Origin: Eutrophobius brisbanensis
GTDB taxonomy: Bacteria; Pseudomonadota; Gammaproteobacteria; Eutrophobiales; Eutrophobiaceae
Length of the DNA stretch: 64,000 nucleotides
Reading direction: 5' to 3'
NCBI GenBank assembly: GCA_038131795.1
Contig: JAYPQE010000003.1
Span: forward strand, 434,001 to 498,000
Positions within the stretch are counted from its first letter, which is position 1. Each line of letters begins with the position of its first letter. Below, piece after piece: positions 1 through 8,288 of the stretch. Position numbers and translations under genes: made by a program. The notes beneath the pieces were generated by a model. The model searched no databases and was not told the origin of the DNA. It saw only the letters and a list, made by a program, of their open reading frames with translations.

Positions 1-27
1 AAATCCTGTAAATCCTGTCCATAAATA
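1..27. repeat. short direct repeat at window start
   Basis: Two adjacent copies of the 9-mer AAATCCTGT lie at 1-9 and 10-18, just before the first gene. This may be the edge of a dispersed repeat, but the window cuts it off and nothing more can be said. Confidence 0.35.
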
Positions 28-2679
28 ATGAATAACCAGCTTCGCCAGTACATTGACCAGGGCTACGCCATCATTACCGCCAGCCAGCGCCAGGCCCATG
101 CCCTGAAGATGGCCTATGCCAATGCCATGCTGGAAGATGGCAAGACCGTCTGGCGCACCCCGGAGATCAAAACCTGGCCTGTGTGGATGCTAAATACCTG
201 GGATGACCAGCAGGGTGATTCCAGCAAGGTGTTGTTAAGCCCGTCCCAGTTACGTCTGATCTGGGAATCCATTATTGAAAATTCGTCTTACACGAAAGAT
301 ATCCTGCAGGTCGATACCCTCATCGATACTGCCATCGAGGCCTATGACACCTGCATGGACTGGGAAATTGAAATCTTCCCGGAGCAGACCTTTCTTAATA
401 ATGATACCCGGGCATTTAAAACCTGGGTCAGGTCATACCGTAGCAGGCTAGCAGAAAAAGGTTGGCTGGATGCTGTATCTATCCCCGGCGAATTGATATC
501 ACGGCAATTTACCCCGGCAGTAACGGGTGTTGTTATCTACGGATTTGATCAAGTAACCAAAACCCAGGCCGGGTTATTAGAATATATAAAATCCAGTGAC
601 TGTGAGGTCATCAAATTTAAACCCGACAATAGAAATGAATCCTGCGTGTATTATGGCTATTCACAACCGGAAGAAGAAATCAAAAGTGCAGCGGCCTGGG
701 CCAGGCAGATATTGATCAATGAACCCGATGCCAGTATTGGTATTGTGTTGCCTGATCTCAACAAACGTCGCAGTGCCGTCACCGCCACCTTTGATAGTGT
801 CTTCCATCCCGATTGGTCACTCAGGCAACCAGGCACATTTCAGCGGCAGTACAGTATCGCCCCCGGCAGGCCGTTATCTGATTATCCCATGGTCCATGCG
901 GCTATTGAAATTCTCTCGCTGGGACATGGTCGTGTGCCGGTGCAGCGCCTGGAGTTCCTGTTGCGTTCCTCCTTTATTAAAGGCAATGACAGTGAATCGA
1001 CCCAACGCGCACTGTTTTATCAGGCCATCCGTGACAGCGGTGAACCCGTATGGCACCTGGCCACACTGCTTGAGTACGTGCAGTTACATCAGCAATACCT
1101 CACCGTGGCAAAGGATTTTCTAAACCGGTTTGACCAGTGCCAGGAATTGATAAAAGGCTTTCCTACCACCCAGTCTCCCCGGAAATGGTCAGATAGCTTC
1201 AACCAGTTTTTAAAGTTATTCGGCTGGCCCGGTGATCGTAGCCTGAACAGTATTGAATTTCAGACCTTAAAGGCCTGGCGCGAGGCCTTGCTGGAACTGG
1301 CATTGATGGGGACAGTATCTGCAAAGTGGAATTTTATGACGGCATTCTCAAACCTCAAAGAGGTCCTTGCCAACCGCAGTTTTCAACCAGAGACCATCGA
1401 AACCCCCATCCAGGTATCCGGCCTGCCGGGTATCGCCGGTATGGGCTTTGATTATCTCAGGGTAATCGGTATGCATGATCTCATCTGGCCGGGACCCGCC
1501 ATGGCCAATCCCTTTATACCGTTAACTTTGCAACAACAGGCCAATGTCCCCGGCAGCTCTGCCAGACAGATCATGGATCAGTGTATTAGGGAAACCGATG
1601 CACTGATTGCCTCCGCCCACCACGTGGTGTTCAGTTATGCAAAACAGGAAGGTGATCGAGAATTCAGACCAAGCCCCATACTGCGCAGGTACCTTACAGA
1701 TCTGCCGACAGAATCCAACAATGAGATATCAGATTATCAAACGTTGATCTTTCAAACCCGGGACCTGGAATCGTTTATCGATGATACAGCGCCACCATTT
1801 ACCGGTGATGATGTGGCCTCAGGTGGGACCGGTATTTTATCTGACCAATCCGCCTGTCCGTTTCGCGCCTTTGCTCACCGGCGTCTTCATGCCCAGGGCC
1901 TGGCCGATGTGAGTATCGGTCTTGACCCGGCCACGAGAGGGTCACTGGTACATGAGGTCATGCACGGGGTTTGGGGCAGAATCAAATCATCGGATGAATT
2001 AAAAGACATGCCCACAAGTAAACTCACGTCGTTAATCAACTCAGTGGCCGCCGGCGCTATTCGGGATCATGCCAAACTCAAACCAGAAACATTTACCCCG
2101 GAATTTCGCAAGCTGGAAACCCAACGGCTGGTTAACCTGGTAACACAATGGCTGAATATTGAAAAGGCCCGGTCTGAATTTACTGTACGTGACCTTGAAA
2201 AACGTCACGATATAAATTTTCATGGCATTAACCTGCGCATGCGCATCGACCGCGTGGATGAACTATCGGAAGGTGGCCAGGTATTGATTGATTACAAGAC
2301 CGGTGACGTCTCTATAAAGAAATGGGAAAGCGACCGGCCGGAAGAACCCCAACTTCCGCTCTATGCTGTAACCCTCAAAGACGATATCAAGGCCGTGGCC
2401 TTTGCTGGTATGAAGAAAGGAAAATTGGGTTACGCCGGTCTGGGTGAGTCATCAGATTTGATCGAAGGGGTAAAGACTGCGGGTGAAACGGAAGCCGAGT
2501 GGCAACAGCAATTGCAGGAATGGGAAACTGTCCTGGCTAATCTTGCGGACGAATACCTACAGGGACATGCCAGTGTTACCCCCACAGAAACCGCCTGCCG
2601 TTATTGTGATCTGCATAGCCTCTGCCGTATCCACGAACGGGAGTGGTTGATGGATGACAACATGGAAAGTGAGGAGTAA
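28..2679 (+). CDS. AddB-like PD-(D/E)XK nuclease, probable DNA repair protein
   Basis: This 883-residue protein resembles the proteobacterial 'probable DNA repair protein' family that partners an AddA-like helicase in double-strand break processing. The N-terminal two thirds look like an inactive helicase fold with no clear Walker A. The C-terminal nuclease has a histidine in GSLVHEVMH (about residue 646), an acidic IDRVDE segment, and the core LIDYKTG (D755, K757). Four cysteines, C610 (SACPFRAF) and C857/C860/C866 (CRYCDLHSLC), are placed as in the iron-sulfur cluster that staples AddB-type nucleases. Its partner follows at 2883, after a gap filled with repeats. The last codons (SEE stop) fall inside a 15-bp direct repeat, so the natural C-terminus may have been altered. 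It acts in the cytoplasm on broken DNA ends. The family call is firm; the pairing with AddA is inferred from context. Confidence 0.85.
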   Translation: MNNQLRQYIDQGYAIITASQRQAHALKMAYANAMLEDGKTVWRTPEIKTWPVWMLNTWDDQQGDSSKVLLSPSQLRLIWESIIENSSYTKDILQVDTLIDTAIEAYDTCMDWEIEIFPEQTFLNNDTRAFKTWVRSYRSRLAEKGWLDAVSIPGELISRQFTPAVTGVVIYGFDQVTKTQAGLLEYIKSSDCEVIKFKPDNRNESCVYYGYSQPEEEIKSAAAWARQILINEPDASIGIVLPDLNKRRSAVTATFDSVFHPDWSLRQPGTFQRQYSIAPGRPLSDYPMVHAAIEILSLGHGRVPVQRLEFLLRSSFIKGNDSESTQRALFYQAIRDSGEPVWHLATLLEYVQLHQQYLTVAKDFLNRFDQCQELIKGFPTTQSPRKWSDSFNQFLKLFGWPGDRSLNSIEFQTLKAWREALLELALMGTVSAKWNFMTAFSNLKEVLANRSFQPETIETPIQVSGLPGIAGMGFDYLRVIGMHDLIWPGPAMANPFIPLTLQQQANVPGSSARQIMDQCIRETDALIASAHHVVFSYAKQEGDREFRPSPILRRYLTDLPTESNNEISDYQTLIFQTRDLESFIDDTAPPFTGDDVASGGTGILSDQSACPFRAFAHRRLHAQGLADVSIGLDPATRGSLVHEVMHGVWGRIKSSDELKDMPTSKLTSLINSVAAGAIRDHAKLKPETFTPEFRKLETQRLVNLVTQWLNIEKARSEFTVRDLEKRHDINFHGINLRMRIDRVDELSEGGQVLIDYKTGDVSIKKWESDRPEEPQLPLYAVTLKDDIKAVAFAGMKKGKLGYAGLGESSDLIEGVKTAGETEAEWQQQLQEWETVLANLADEYLQGHASVTPTETACRYCDLHSLCRIHEREWLMDDNMESEE

Positions 2680-2710
2680 GGCGTGAGCTTACGACAAGTG
2701 AGGAGTAAGG
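2667..2710. repeat. 15-bp direct repeat overlapping the addB-like stop codon
   Basis: The 15-mer AAGTGAGGAGTAAGG occurs at 2667-2681 and again at 2696-2710. A degenerate GAGGAGTGAGGAG follows at about 2714-2726. The first copy supplies the last sense codons and the stop of the upstream nuclease gene. Confidence 0.7.
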
Positions 2711-2804
2711 TGAGAGGAGTGAGGAGCGCAATCCTCATTTTCGTAAATTACATTTCTTCGTCATTCCCTCACAGCTACGGGTCTACCGGTTATAAAACTT
2801 CGTC

Positions 2805-2824
2805 ATTCCCGCGCAGGCGGGAAT
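2805..2824. repeat. dRS3-like 20-bp palindromic repeat, intergenic copy
   Basis: A perfect 8-bp stem (ATTCCCGC / GCGGGAAT) encloses the loop GCAG. This fits the pattern ATTCCC-N8-GGGAAT known as dRS3 in Neisseria. An identical 20-mer lies at 4570-4589 inside the next gene. The 203-bp gap 2680-2882 holds only this repeat, the direct repeats and spacer; the short open frames across it look spurious. Confidence 0.8.
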
Positions 2825-2882
2825 CTATTCTTGTTTTACTTACATCATTTCTGGATATTTCAGGTAATCGGGTGTTATTAGT

Positions 2883-5800
2883 ATGACTGCACCCATTAAA
2901 GATCAACCCCAACGCCAGCAGGCCCTTAACCCTGCACAGTCCTTCATCGTCCAGGCACCGGCGGGTTCCGGTAAGACAGGTCTATTGATCCAACGTTATC
3001 TTCGCCTGCTTGCCACCGTAGAGCACCCGGAAGAGATCATCGCCATCACCTTTACCCGTAAGGCCGCCGCAGAAATGCAGGGCAGGGTACTGGATGCCCT
3101 GGCACGGGCTGCCAGTGGTGAAAAAGGTGAGAATGAATACGATAACCAAACATTAGACCTTGCCAAACAGGCCATTGCACAAAACCACAAGCAGCAATGG
3201 GCCTTATTGGAGAATCCCGGACGCCTTCGCGTCCAGACCATCGATGCCTTTTGTGCCACACTGGTGAGACAGATGCCGCTGCTTTCCGGTATCGGTGGCA
3301 TGCAGGCCATCGTTGAAGATGCCAAGCCCTTATATGAACAGGCCGCCGATGCCACCTTGCTGGAACTGGAATCTAGACAAAATTGGAGTACCGCTATCAT
3401 TCGCCTGTTAAATCATCTGGACAATGATCTCAATCGCCTGAAGTCCATGCTGGTGGATATGCTGCAAAAACGTGACCAGTGGTTACGCCATGTGCTGGGT
3501 GGATACGAGGTAATCGATCTTACCCATGCCCTGGAAAACCTCATCAATGAAAAGTTGAAACAGGTTATAAAACATATCCCAGTCGAAAGTCACGATGAAC
3601 TCTGTACTTTATTAAATTATGCTGCCGCCAATCTTATTGAAAAGAAACCTGATAGTGCCATCTGCTCCTGTACAGGTCTAATCTCATTACCGGGTAACTC
3701 ACCGGAAAACCTTGAAAAATGGCGGGGGATCGCCGAATTTCTCCTGATCACCAGTGATACCTGGCGCATCCAGTTGAATGTGAACAATGGTTTTCCTCCT
3801 GCCAACAAGGAAATGAAGGAGCGCATGAAGGCGTTGCTGGATCAGTTCAGCAGGGTAGACGGTCTACAACAACGCATCGCGGATATCCGTATCCTCCCCG
3901 ATCCCACCATCAGTGATGATGAATGGGACGTGGTGGCCGCCCTGACACAACTCCTTAATCTGGCTGCCAGTCAGTTACAGGTTGTCTTTAACGAACAGGG
4001 ACAACAGGACTTCATCGGCATTGCCCATTCTGCGGTCAATGCGCTGGGCACTGAAGATGAACCCACGGACCTGGTCATGTACCTGGACTACCAGTTCAAG
4101 CATATCTTGGTGGACGAGTACCAGGACATCTCTGTTAACCAGCATGATCTTTTGATGCGTATGACCGGCGGCTGGTCGGGTGACGATGGCAGGACACTGT
4201 TCCTGGTGGGTGATCCCATGCAGTCCATCTATCGGTTTCGAGAGGCCGAGGTAGGCAATTTTCTCCATACCTTCCACTCCCGGCAGTTGGGCACGGTACC
4301 CCTTGAACCATTGGTCCTGAGCAGTAACTTTCGTTCCAACGCCGGCATCGTCAACTGGGTCAATACTACGTTTGAAACCGTTCTTGCCGAAGAAGACGAC
4401 CTCACCACCGGTGCCGTGAAGTTTCATGCCTCCACTGCGACTAAAGGCAAAGGTGAATTACCCAGTGTCAGTGTCTATCCCCAATTTGACGATGACGGCA
4501 GTACCGAGGCAACGATGATTGTCGACCTTATAAATACATTAAACCCGTCATTTCCGCCCCCCATTCGTCATTCCCGCGCAGGCGGGAATCTATCGGAAGG
4601 TTCTGACAACTCAATAGTTGAGGGTCAGCAGGACATTCAAAATGCCCCGTCATTCTGGCGAAAGCCAGAATCTAATCAAAAAAGTGTCCGCGAAGCGGAC
4701 CCATCTAATGGACTGGATGCTTGTGCTGGATTACAACATTCCAGCACAAGCATGCACCAGCATGACGGAGCAGAGACCTCGTCTGACATCGCAATACTGG
4801 TTAGAACCCGCCAACACTTAATAAACATCATCCCCAAATTGAGAGAGGCCAATATCCCCTTTGCGGCCATTGAGATCGAAAAGCTGGGCAAGAAACAGGT
4901 CATCCTCGATCTCCTGGCACTGACCCGTGCCTGGTTATATCCGGCAGACCGGGTCGCCTGGTTAAGTATCCTCAGGGCACCGTGGTGCGGCCTGGATCTC
5001 AAGCACTTGTTAATCATCGGTGGTGCTGAAGACCAGTTACTCTCCGATCAGATCAATAACCCATCGGTGCAAAAACAATGTGACACCTTCAGCAAACAAC
5101 GCATCCAACACCTGGCAGAGACCTTTACTGCCGTAAATAACGAGCGCCATCGCCAGTCCGTCCGCCACAGCATAGAGACCCTGTGGACCCGCCTGGGCGG
5201 CGCGGCCACATTACACTCAGAAACGGAACTGGATGACGTCTCACTGTTCTTTGAATTACTGAATGACCTGGACCAGGGCTATGAGATCGATGACCTGCGA
5301 TTACTCTTCAATGAGGTAGAGCAACTATTTGGTAAATCCGGTAGTGATAATCAACAGGGCGCGGTACAGATCATGACCATGCACAAGGCCAAGGGACTGG
5401 AATTTGAGCATGTCATTATCCCGGGGCTGGGCAGGACACCCCGCTACGGCAATACGGAACTCATGAAATGGATGTTAAGGCCCAGGGAATACGGCGGACA
5501 TGATCTGTTAATGGGCGCCATACGCCAGACCGGGGAGGAACATACCCCCATCTATCAATACATACAGGCCGTGGAAAAACAGAAAGACACCCACGAGTCA
5601 GAACGCCTGTTATATGTCGCCACCACCCGCGCTAAACAGACCTTACACCTGCTCGGCAGTGTCAAACGCAAGCAGGACAAGAAATCTGGTGACTGGGAGT
5701 GCAGTGCACCTGAAGCGTCACTGCTGGGACACCTGTGGCCGGTATTAAAAGATCAATACGAAGATGCCCTGGAGGCACCCGCCCAAACCAGTGAAGATGA

Positions 5801-6476
5801 CACTGAGGAAATCAATACAGCCAACTGGCGGTTAACCAAAGACTGGAGGCTGCCAGCTGTCCCGGAAACAGAACTTGCCACAGAAACGATTGAAGTCGTC
5901 GACCTTGATAATGCCATGGAAGATGTGGAGTACGAATGGGCAGGAGAGACCATCAAGCGCATTGGAATCGTGGTACATCATTTCATCCAGCATATGGCGG
6001 AAGAGGGCATTGAGCATTGGGATGACAGGCGCGTCATATCCAGTAAAGACCGAATTACAGCCACCCTGAAACAGGCGGGGATAGAGGACAGCGAAATGAA
6101 TAACAGTGTTACAACAGTAACTAACGCGCTGAATAACCTGTTAAACGATAAACGCGGCCAGTGGATACTCTCTGAAGAACACACAGAGCAGGTCAATGAA
6201 CTCTCCCTCACCGGTATGCACGATGGCCAGCTTATCACTGCCATCATCGACCGGACCTTTATCGACCAGGACGGTACCCGATGGATCATCGATTATAAAT
6301 CGAGTCCTCATAAAGGTGCGGACATCGATGTCTTCCTGGATCGGGAACAGGAACGGTACGCCGAGCAGTTAAATAAATATGGACTGTTGATGCAGGCATT
6401 GGAAAATCGACCAGTCAAACTGGCACTGTATTTCCCGCTGTTGAAGGGCTGGCGCGAGTGGAATTACAAGCAATAG
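2883..6476 (+). CDS. AddA-like UvrD-family helicase-nuclease with in-frame repeat insertion
   Basis: This 1197-residue superfamily 1 helicase is predicted to unwind and resect broken DNA together with the upstream AddB-like protein. Walker A is APAGSGKT (residues 25-32), with ITFTRKAAAEM just after it. Motif II is HILVDEYQD, followed by VGDPMQSIYRFR. Late motifs are IMTMHKAKGLEFEHVIIPG and RLLYVATTRAK. A C-terminal PD-(D/E)XK nuclease is shown by GIVVHHF and IIDYKSS, so the gene encodes both activities. Residues of about 555-632 do not look like helicase: they are low-complexity sequence translated from four palindromes, ending just before the conserved IAILVRTR. The start ATG at 2883 places the Walker box where the family has it. 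Whether the insert is tolerated is unknown, but the frame is intact from end to end. Confidence 0.87.
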   Translation: MTAPIKDQPQRQQALNPAQSFIVQAPAGSGKTGLLIQRYLRLLATVEHPEEIIAITFTRKAAAEMQGRVLDALARAASGEKGENEYDNQTLDLAKQAIAQNHKQQWALLENPGRLRVQTIDAFCATLVRQMPLLSGIGGMQAIVEDAKPLYEQAADATLLELESRQNWSTAIIRLLNHLDNDLNRLKSMLVDMLQKRDQWLRHVLGGYEVIDLTHALENLINEKLKQVIKHIPVESHDELCTLLNYAAANLIEKKPDSAICSCTGLISLPGNSPENLEKWRGIAEFLLITSDTWRIQLNVNNGFPPANKEMKERMKALLDQFSRVDGLQQRIADIRILPDPTISDDEWDVVAALTQLLNLAASQLQVVFNEQGQQDFIGIAHSAVNALGTEDEPTDLVMYLDYQFKHILVDEYQDISVNQHDLLMRMTGGWSGDDGRTLFLVGDPMQSIYRFREAEVGNFLHTFHSRQLGTVPLEPLVLSSNFRSNAGIVNWVNTTFETVLAEEDDLTTGAVKFHASTATKGKGELPSVSVYPQFDDDGSTEATMIVDLINTLNPSFPPPIRHSRAGGNLSEGSDNSIVEGQQDIQNAPSFWRKPESNQKSVREADPSNGLDACAGLQHSSTSMHQHDGAETSSDIAILVRTRQHLINIIPKLREANIPFAAIEIEKLGKKQVILDLLALTRAWLYPADRVAWLSILRAPWCGLDLKHLLIIGGAEDQLLSDQINNPSVQKQCDTFSKQRIQHLAETFTAVNNERHRQSVRHSIETLWTRLGGAATLHSETELDDVSLFFELLNDLDQGYEIDDLRLLFNEVEQLFGKSGSDNQQGAVQIMTMHKAKGLEFEHVIIPGLGRTPRYGNTELMKWMLRPREYGGHDLLMGAIRQTGEEHTPIYQYIQAVEKQKDTHESERLLYVATTRAKQTLHLLGSVKRKQDKKSGDWECSAPEASLLGHLWPVLKDQYEDALEAPAQTSEDDTEEINTANWRLTKDWRLPAVPETELATETIEVVDLDNAMEDVEYEWAGETIKRIGIVVHHFIQHMAEEGIEHWDDRRVISSKDRITATLKQAGIEDSEMNNSVTTVTNALNNLLNDKRGQWILSEEHTEQVNELSLTGMHDGQLITAIIDRTFIDQDGTRWIIDYKSSPHKGADIDVFLDREQERYAEQLNKYGLLMQALENRPVKLALYFPLLKGWREWNYKQ
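4545..4778. repeat. cluster of four palindromes inserted in frame in the helicase gene
   Basis: Four hairpins lie in series: 4570-4589 (dRS3-like, identical to 2805-2824), 4652-4671 (ATTCTGGC, loop GAAA, GCCAGAAT), 4686-4700 (GTCCGC, loop GAA, GCGGAC) and 4718-4752 (perfect 13-bp arms with a 9-nt loop). They fill about 230 bp and translate without a stop. The boundaries are estimates from where the helicase similarity stops and resumes. Confidence 0.8.
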
Positions 6477-6483
6477 TAAAAAA

Positions 6484-6503
6484 TTTTTAATCTGACCCCA
6501 AAT
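6484..6503. repeat. diverged copy of the 6999-7018 repeat arm
   Basis: The segment TTTTTAATCTGACCCCAAAT matches the right arm of the 6959-7018 inverted repeat at 17 of 20 positions. Together the copies flank the broken gene at 6515-6942, as the ends of a small mobile or repeat-borne segment would. Confidence 0.5.
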
Positions 6504-6514
6504 ATCTAAAGCGT

Positions 6515-6942
6515 TCAGAGAGGACTGCATTTGCCTACGGCGTATACCATTTCATGATAGGTTTCAATTTCTGAACCAAAATACTGCTTGTTATTGATAT
6601 AACCTTCGGCATTGTATTTTAATTCAAAGCTGAGGGTTTTTGTGTTCAGTACGAACGGGTATGTGCCATCACAGGAGATAAAGTCTGAATTGTTAAGCTC
6701 TACTTTGCAATGAGATATTTGTTCATCTGATCCTGCCCTGGACAAGGAATATTTTTTGCTCTTACCGTATTTCAATATTAGCTTTTGATTATTTTTAATT
6801 ATTACTGTTTCCCACTTTGCACCATCTGGATTGTATAAATATTTAACGGCGTGATCTGGCTCACAAAGATATGTATTTTGTTGTATGCCGGGTGCGATAG
6901 AAATATCAAGAACAATGTGGCCAATAGTTTTATATTTGGCAT
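6515..6942 (-). pseudogene. small secreted protein gene, frameshifted
   Basis: I do not recognise the family. From an ATG at 6942-6940 the minus strand encodes a convincing signal peptide (MPNIKLLATLFLIFLSHPA), but that frame ends after about 46 codons. A second frame continues to the stop at 6515-6517 with LCEPDHAVKYLYNPDGAKW and ends YAVGKCSPL; it has no good start of its own. Putting one base back into the four-T run at 6876-6879 (plus strand) joins the two frames into about 142 residues. The mature part has four cysteines and is polar, as in small periplasmic proteins. A 20-bp inverted repeat sits immediately upstream. It is either a decayed gene or a sequencing indel. Confidence 0.6.
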
Positions 6943-6958
6943 AACTAATGATACGGAT

Positions 6959-7018
6959 ATTCAGGGTCAGAGTAAAAAATTACTGGTGAGCAGTTGAATT
7001 TTTACTCTGACCCTGAAT
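6959..7018. repeat. perfect 20-bp inverted repeat
   Basis: Arms at 6959-6978 and 6999-7018 are exact reverse complements, separated by 20 bp. Each arm contains GGGTCAGAGTAAAAA or its complement. Besides resembling a repeat-element end, the hairpin followed by A/T could act as a terminator for the ATP-grasp gene, whose stop lies at 7027. Confidence 0.85.
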
Positions 7019-7026
7019 GTTTCAAT

Positions 7027-7857
7027 CTAAACCGCAATCTTCAAACGCCGCGGCCGATTGGGATTAATCGGTTTATCGTCGTCCTGGTGCGCAATCAGAT
7101 AACGTAATATTGTATCACTGATTGTTTTGCCACCTCCGGGGACACCCTGGTTTCCAAACAGGCGGTTGAATTCCAGAAGAAATGGATGGTCTCCCACCAT
7201 GGCAACATCAAAACCCGCATGGTTAATCCCAAGGTCTTTTGCCAGCTGTAAGACAAAGTCCAGTGCTGCCGATGGGACATCTTCAAAGCTTACCTGACCA
7301 CCCCGAGAGACATTCGTATGAAAACTCCGATCCGATTGATGCCGCCAGTAGGCGGTAAGAATTTCTTCACCCACTACAACAATTCTAAGGTCCTTATTTA
7401 TGGGCAGATATTCCTGAACATAGATGGAATCGGTTCTAGCCTGATAGGCGAGCCATTCCCGCTTACATTGAATCAACCAAACGCCTTCCCCCTGGCTGGC
7501 CTTTGGGAGCTTTGCCACAAATGGAGTATCCATTAACTCCCAAAGCCGTTCGGCTTCCTCCGTTGTGTTCCAGGCAATCCAGGTTGTTGGCACATTGTCC
7601 GGGAACAGTAACTGGCAGACACGGGTCATTTCAATTTTGTCGTGGCCGGTGCGATAACTGGACTCACTGGGAAAGACCTTACAACCCAACCCATAGATCA
7701 ATGAGTTCAGTTGCCAATATTCAGGGAACAGTACCCAGTCGGCGTCTTCAAGTTGTGGGATGTACACCTGTGGCTGTTTCTGGAAATCTTCTGGCTTGAT
7801 GTTGCTGATATTGGGCAGGCCAAGGGTACGAAACAGGTTAAAAGAGACTAATTTCAT
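7027..7857 (-). CDS. RimK-like ATP-grasp family protein
   Basis: This is a 276-residue ATP-grasp ligase, a family that joins a carboxylate (via acyl phosphate) to an amine or similar group. The central domain shows FVAKLPKASQGEGVWLI (nucleotide-binding lysine and glycine-rich loop), YVQEYLPINKDLRIVVVG, and the metal-binding end HPFLLEFNRLFGNQG, as in RimK-type enzymes. The substrate cannot be told. The open frame extends to 8019, but the extra 54 residues are low-quality sequence. The ATG at 7857, giving MKLVSFNLFRTLG, fits a normal N-terminal domain. Nothing in the neighbourhood points to a pathway. Confidence 0.75.
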   Translation of the reverse strand: MKLVSFNLFRTLGLPNISNIKPEDFQKQPQVYIPQLEDADWVLFPEYWQLNSLIYGLGCKVFPSESSYRTGHDKIEMTRVCQLLFPDNVPTTWIAWNTTEEAERLWELMDTPFVAKLPKASQGEGVWLIQCKREWLAYQARTDSIYVQEYLPINKDLRIVVVGEEILTAYWRHQSDRSFHTNVSRGGQVSFEDVPSAALDFVLQLAKDLGINHAGFDVAMVGDHPFLLEFNRLFGNQGVPGGGKTISDTILRYLIAHQDDDKPINPNRPRRLKIAV

Positions 7858-8065
7858 ACATGTCGCAGTAAATTGAGATGCGAAATTTTGTACGATTTTT
7901 GGAGAAATGCAAGAGAATTGTTTAACCGTGGTCTGAGACAAAAGAGTGTTTTTCTTTTGTCTTTGGCCCCAATGATCCTGTTTATGAGGTCGGTTAGTTG
8001 ACTGCGGCCGGCAGGTCAACTACTCTAAGCAAAGTATGTTTTATCAGATATTTCAGGGGGGAATA

Positions 8066-8272
8066 ATGCTGGGAAGATGGTTGACCTGCCTCGGGCTTGC
8101 CCTTGCATTAGGCAATGCCATTCCTGTTGCCGCGCAAGACGCATCACAGGCAGTCGACACCTCATGCTCAGTTGTAAATACCTATTGTGTCACCTGCCAT
8201 AACCAGACACTGAAGACGGCGGGATTGTTGCTGGACACCATGGACATCACCAACCCCGCCTGCGAAACCTAG
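8066..8272 (+). pseudogene. truncated c-type cytochrome (N-terminal fragment)
   Basis: This encodes 68 residues with a signal peptide (MLGRWLTCLGLALALG, cleavage near VAAQ) and one haem-binding CVTCH motif in YCVTCHNQTLKTAGLLLDTMDI. That pattern is typical of the start of large planctomycete-type cytochrome proteins (PSCyt1/DUF1592 group), which normally continue for hundreds of residues. Here the frame stops soon afterwards, so it is probably a remnant. It could still make a tiny secreted haem protein. The strong ribosome site AGGGGGGA before ATG 8066 favours this start over 8036. The rhodanese gene follows closely. Confidence 0.6.
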
Positions 8273-8288
8273 TGTGGAGAATCACAGT

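Noticed and set aside
2683..2886. 67-codon open frame between the AddB-like and AddA-like genes
   Set aside because: It is a translation of direct repeats and the dRS3-like palindrome (SSFPRRRESIL), with no family likeness.
4676..5017. Minus-strand open frames opposite the helicase insert
   Set aside because: They arise because the palindromes read open on both strands; no ribosome site or family match was seen.
7858..8019. N-terminal extension of the ATP-grasp gene
   Set aside because: The 54 extra residues look non-coding and would leave only 16 bp to the divergent gene; the inner ATG gives a normal start.
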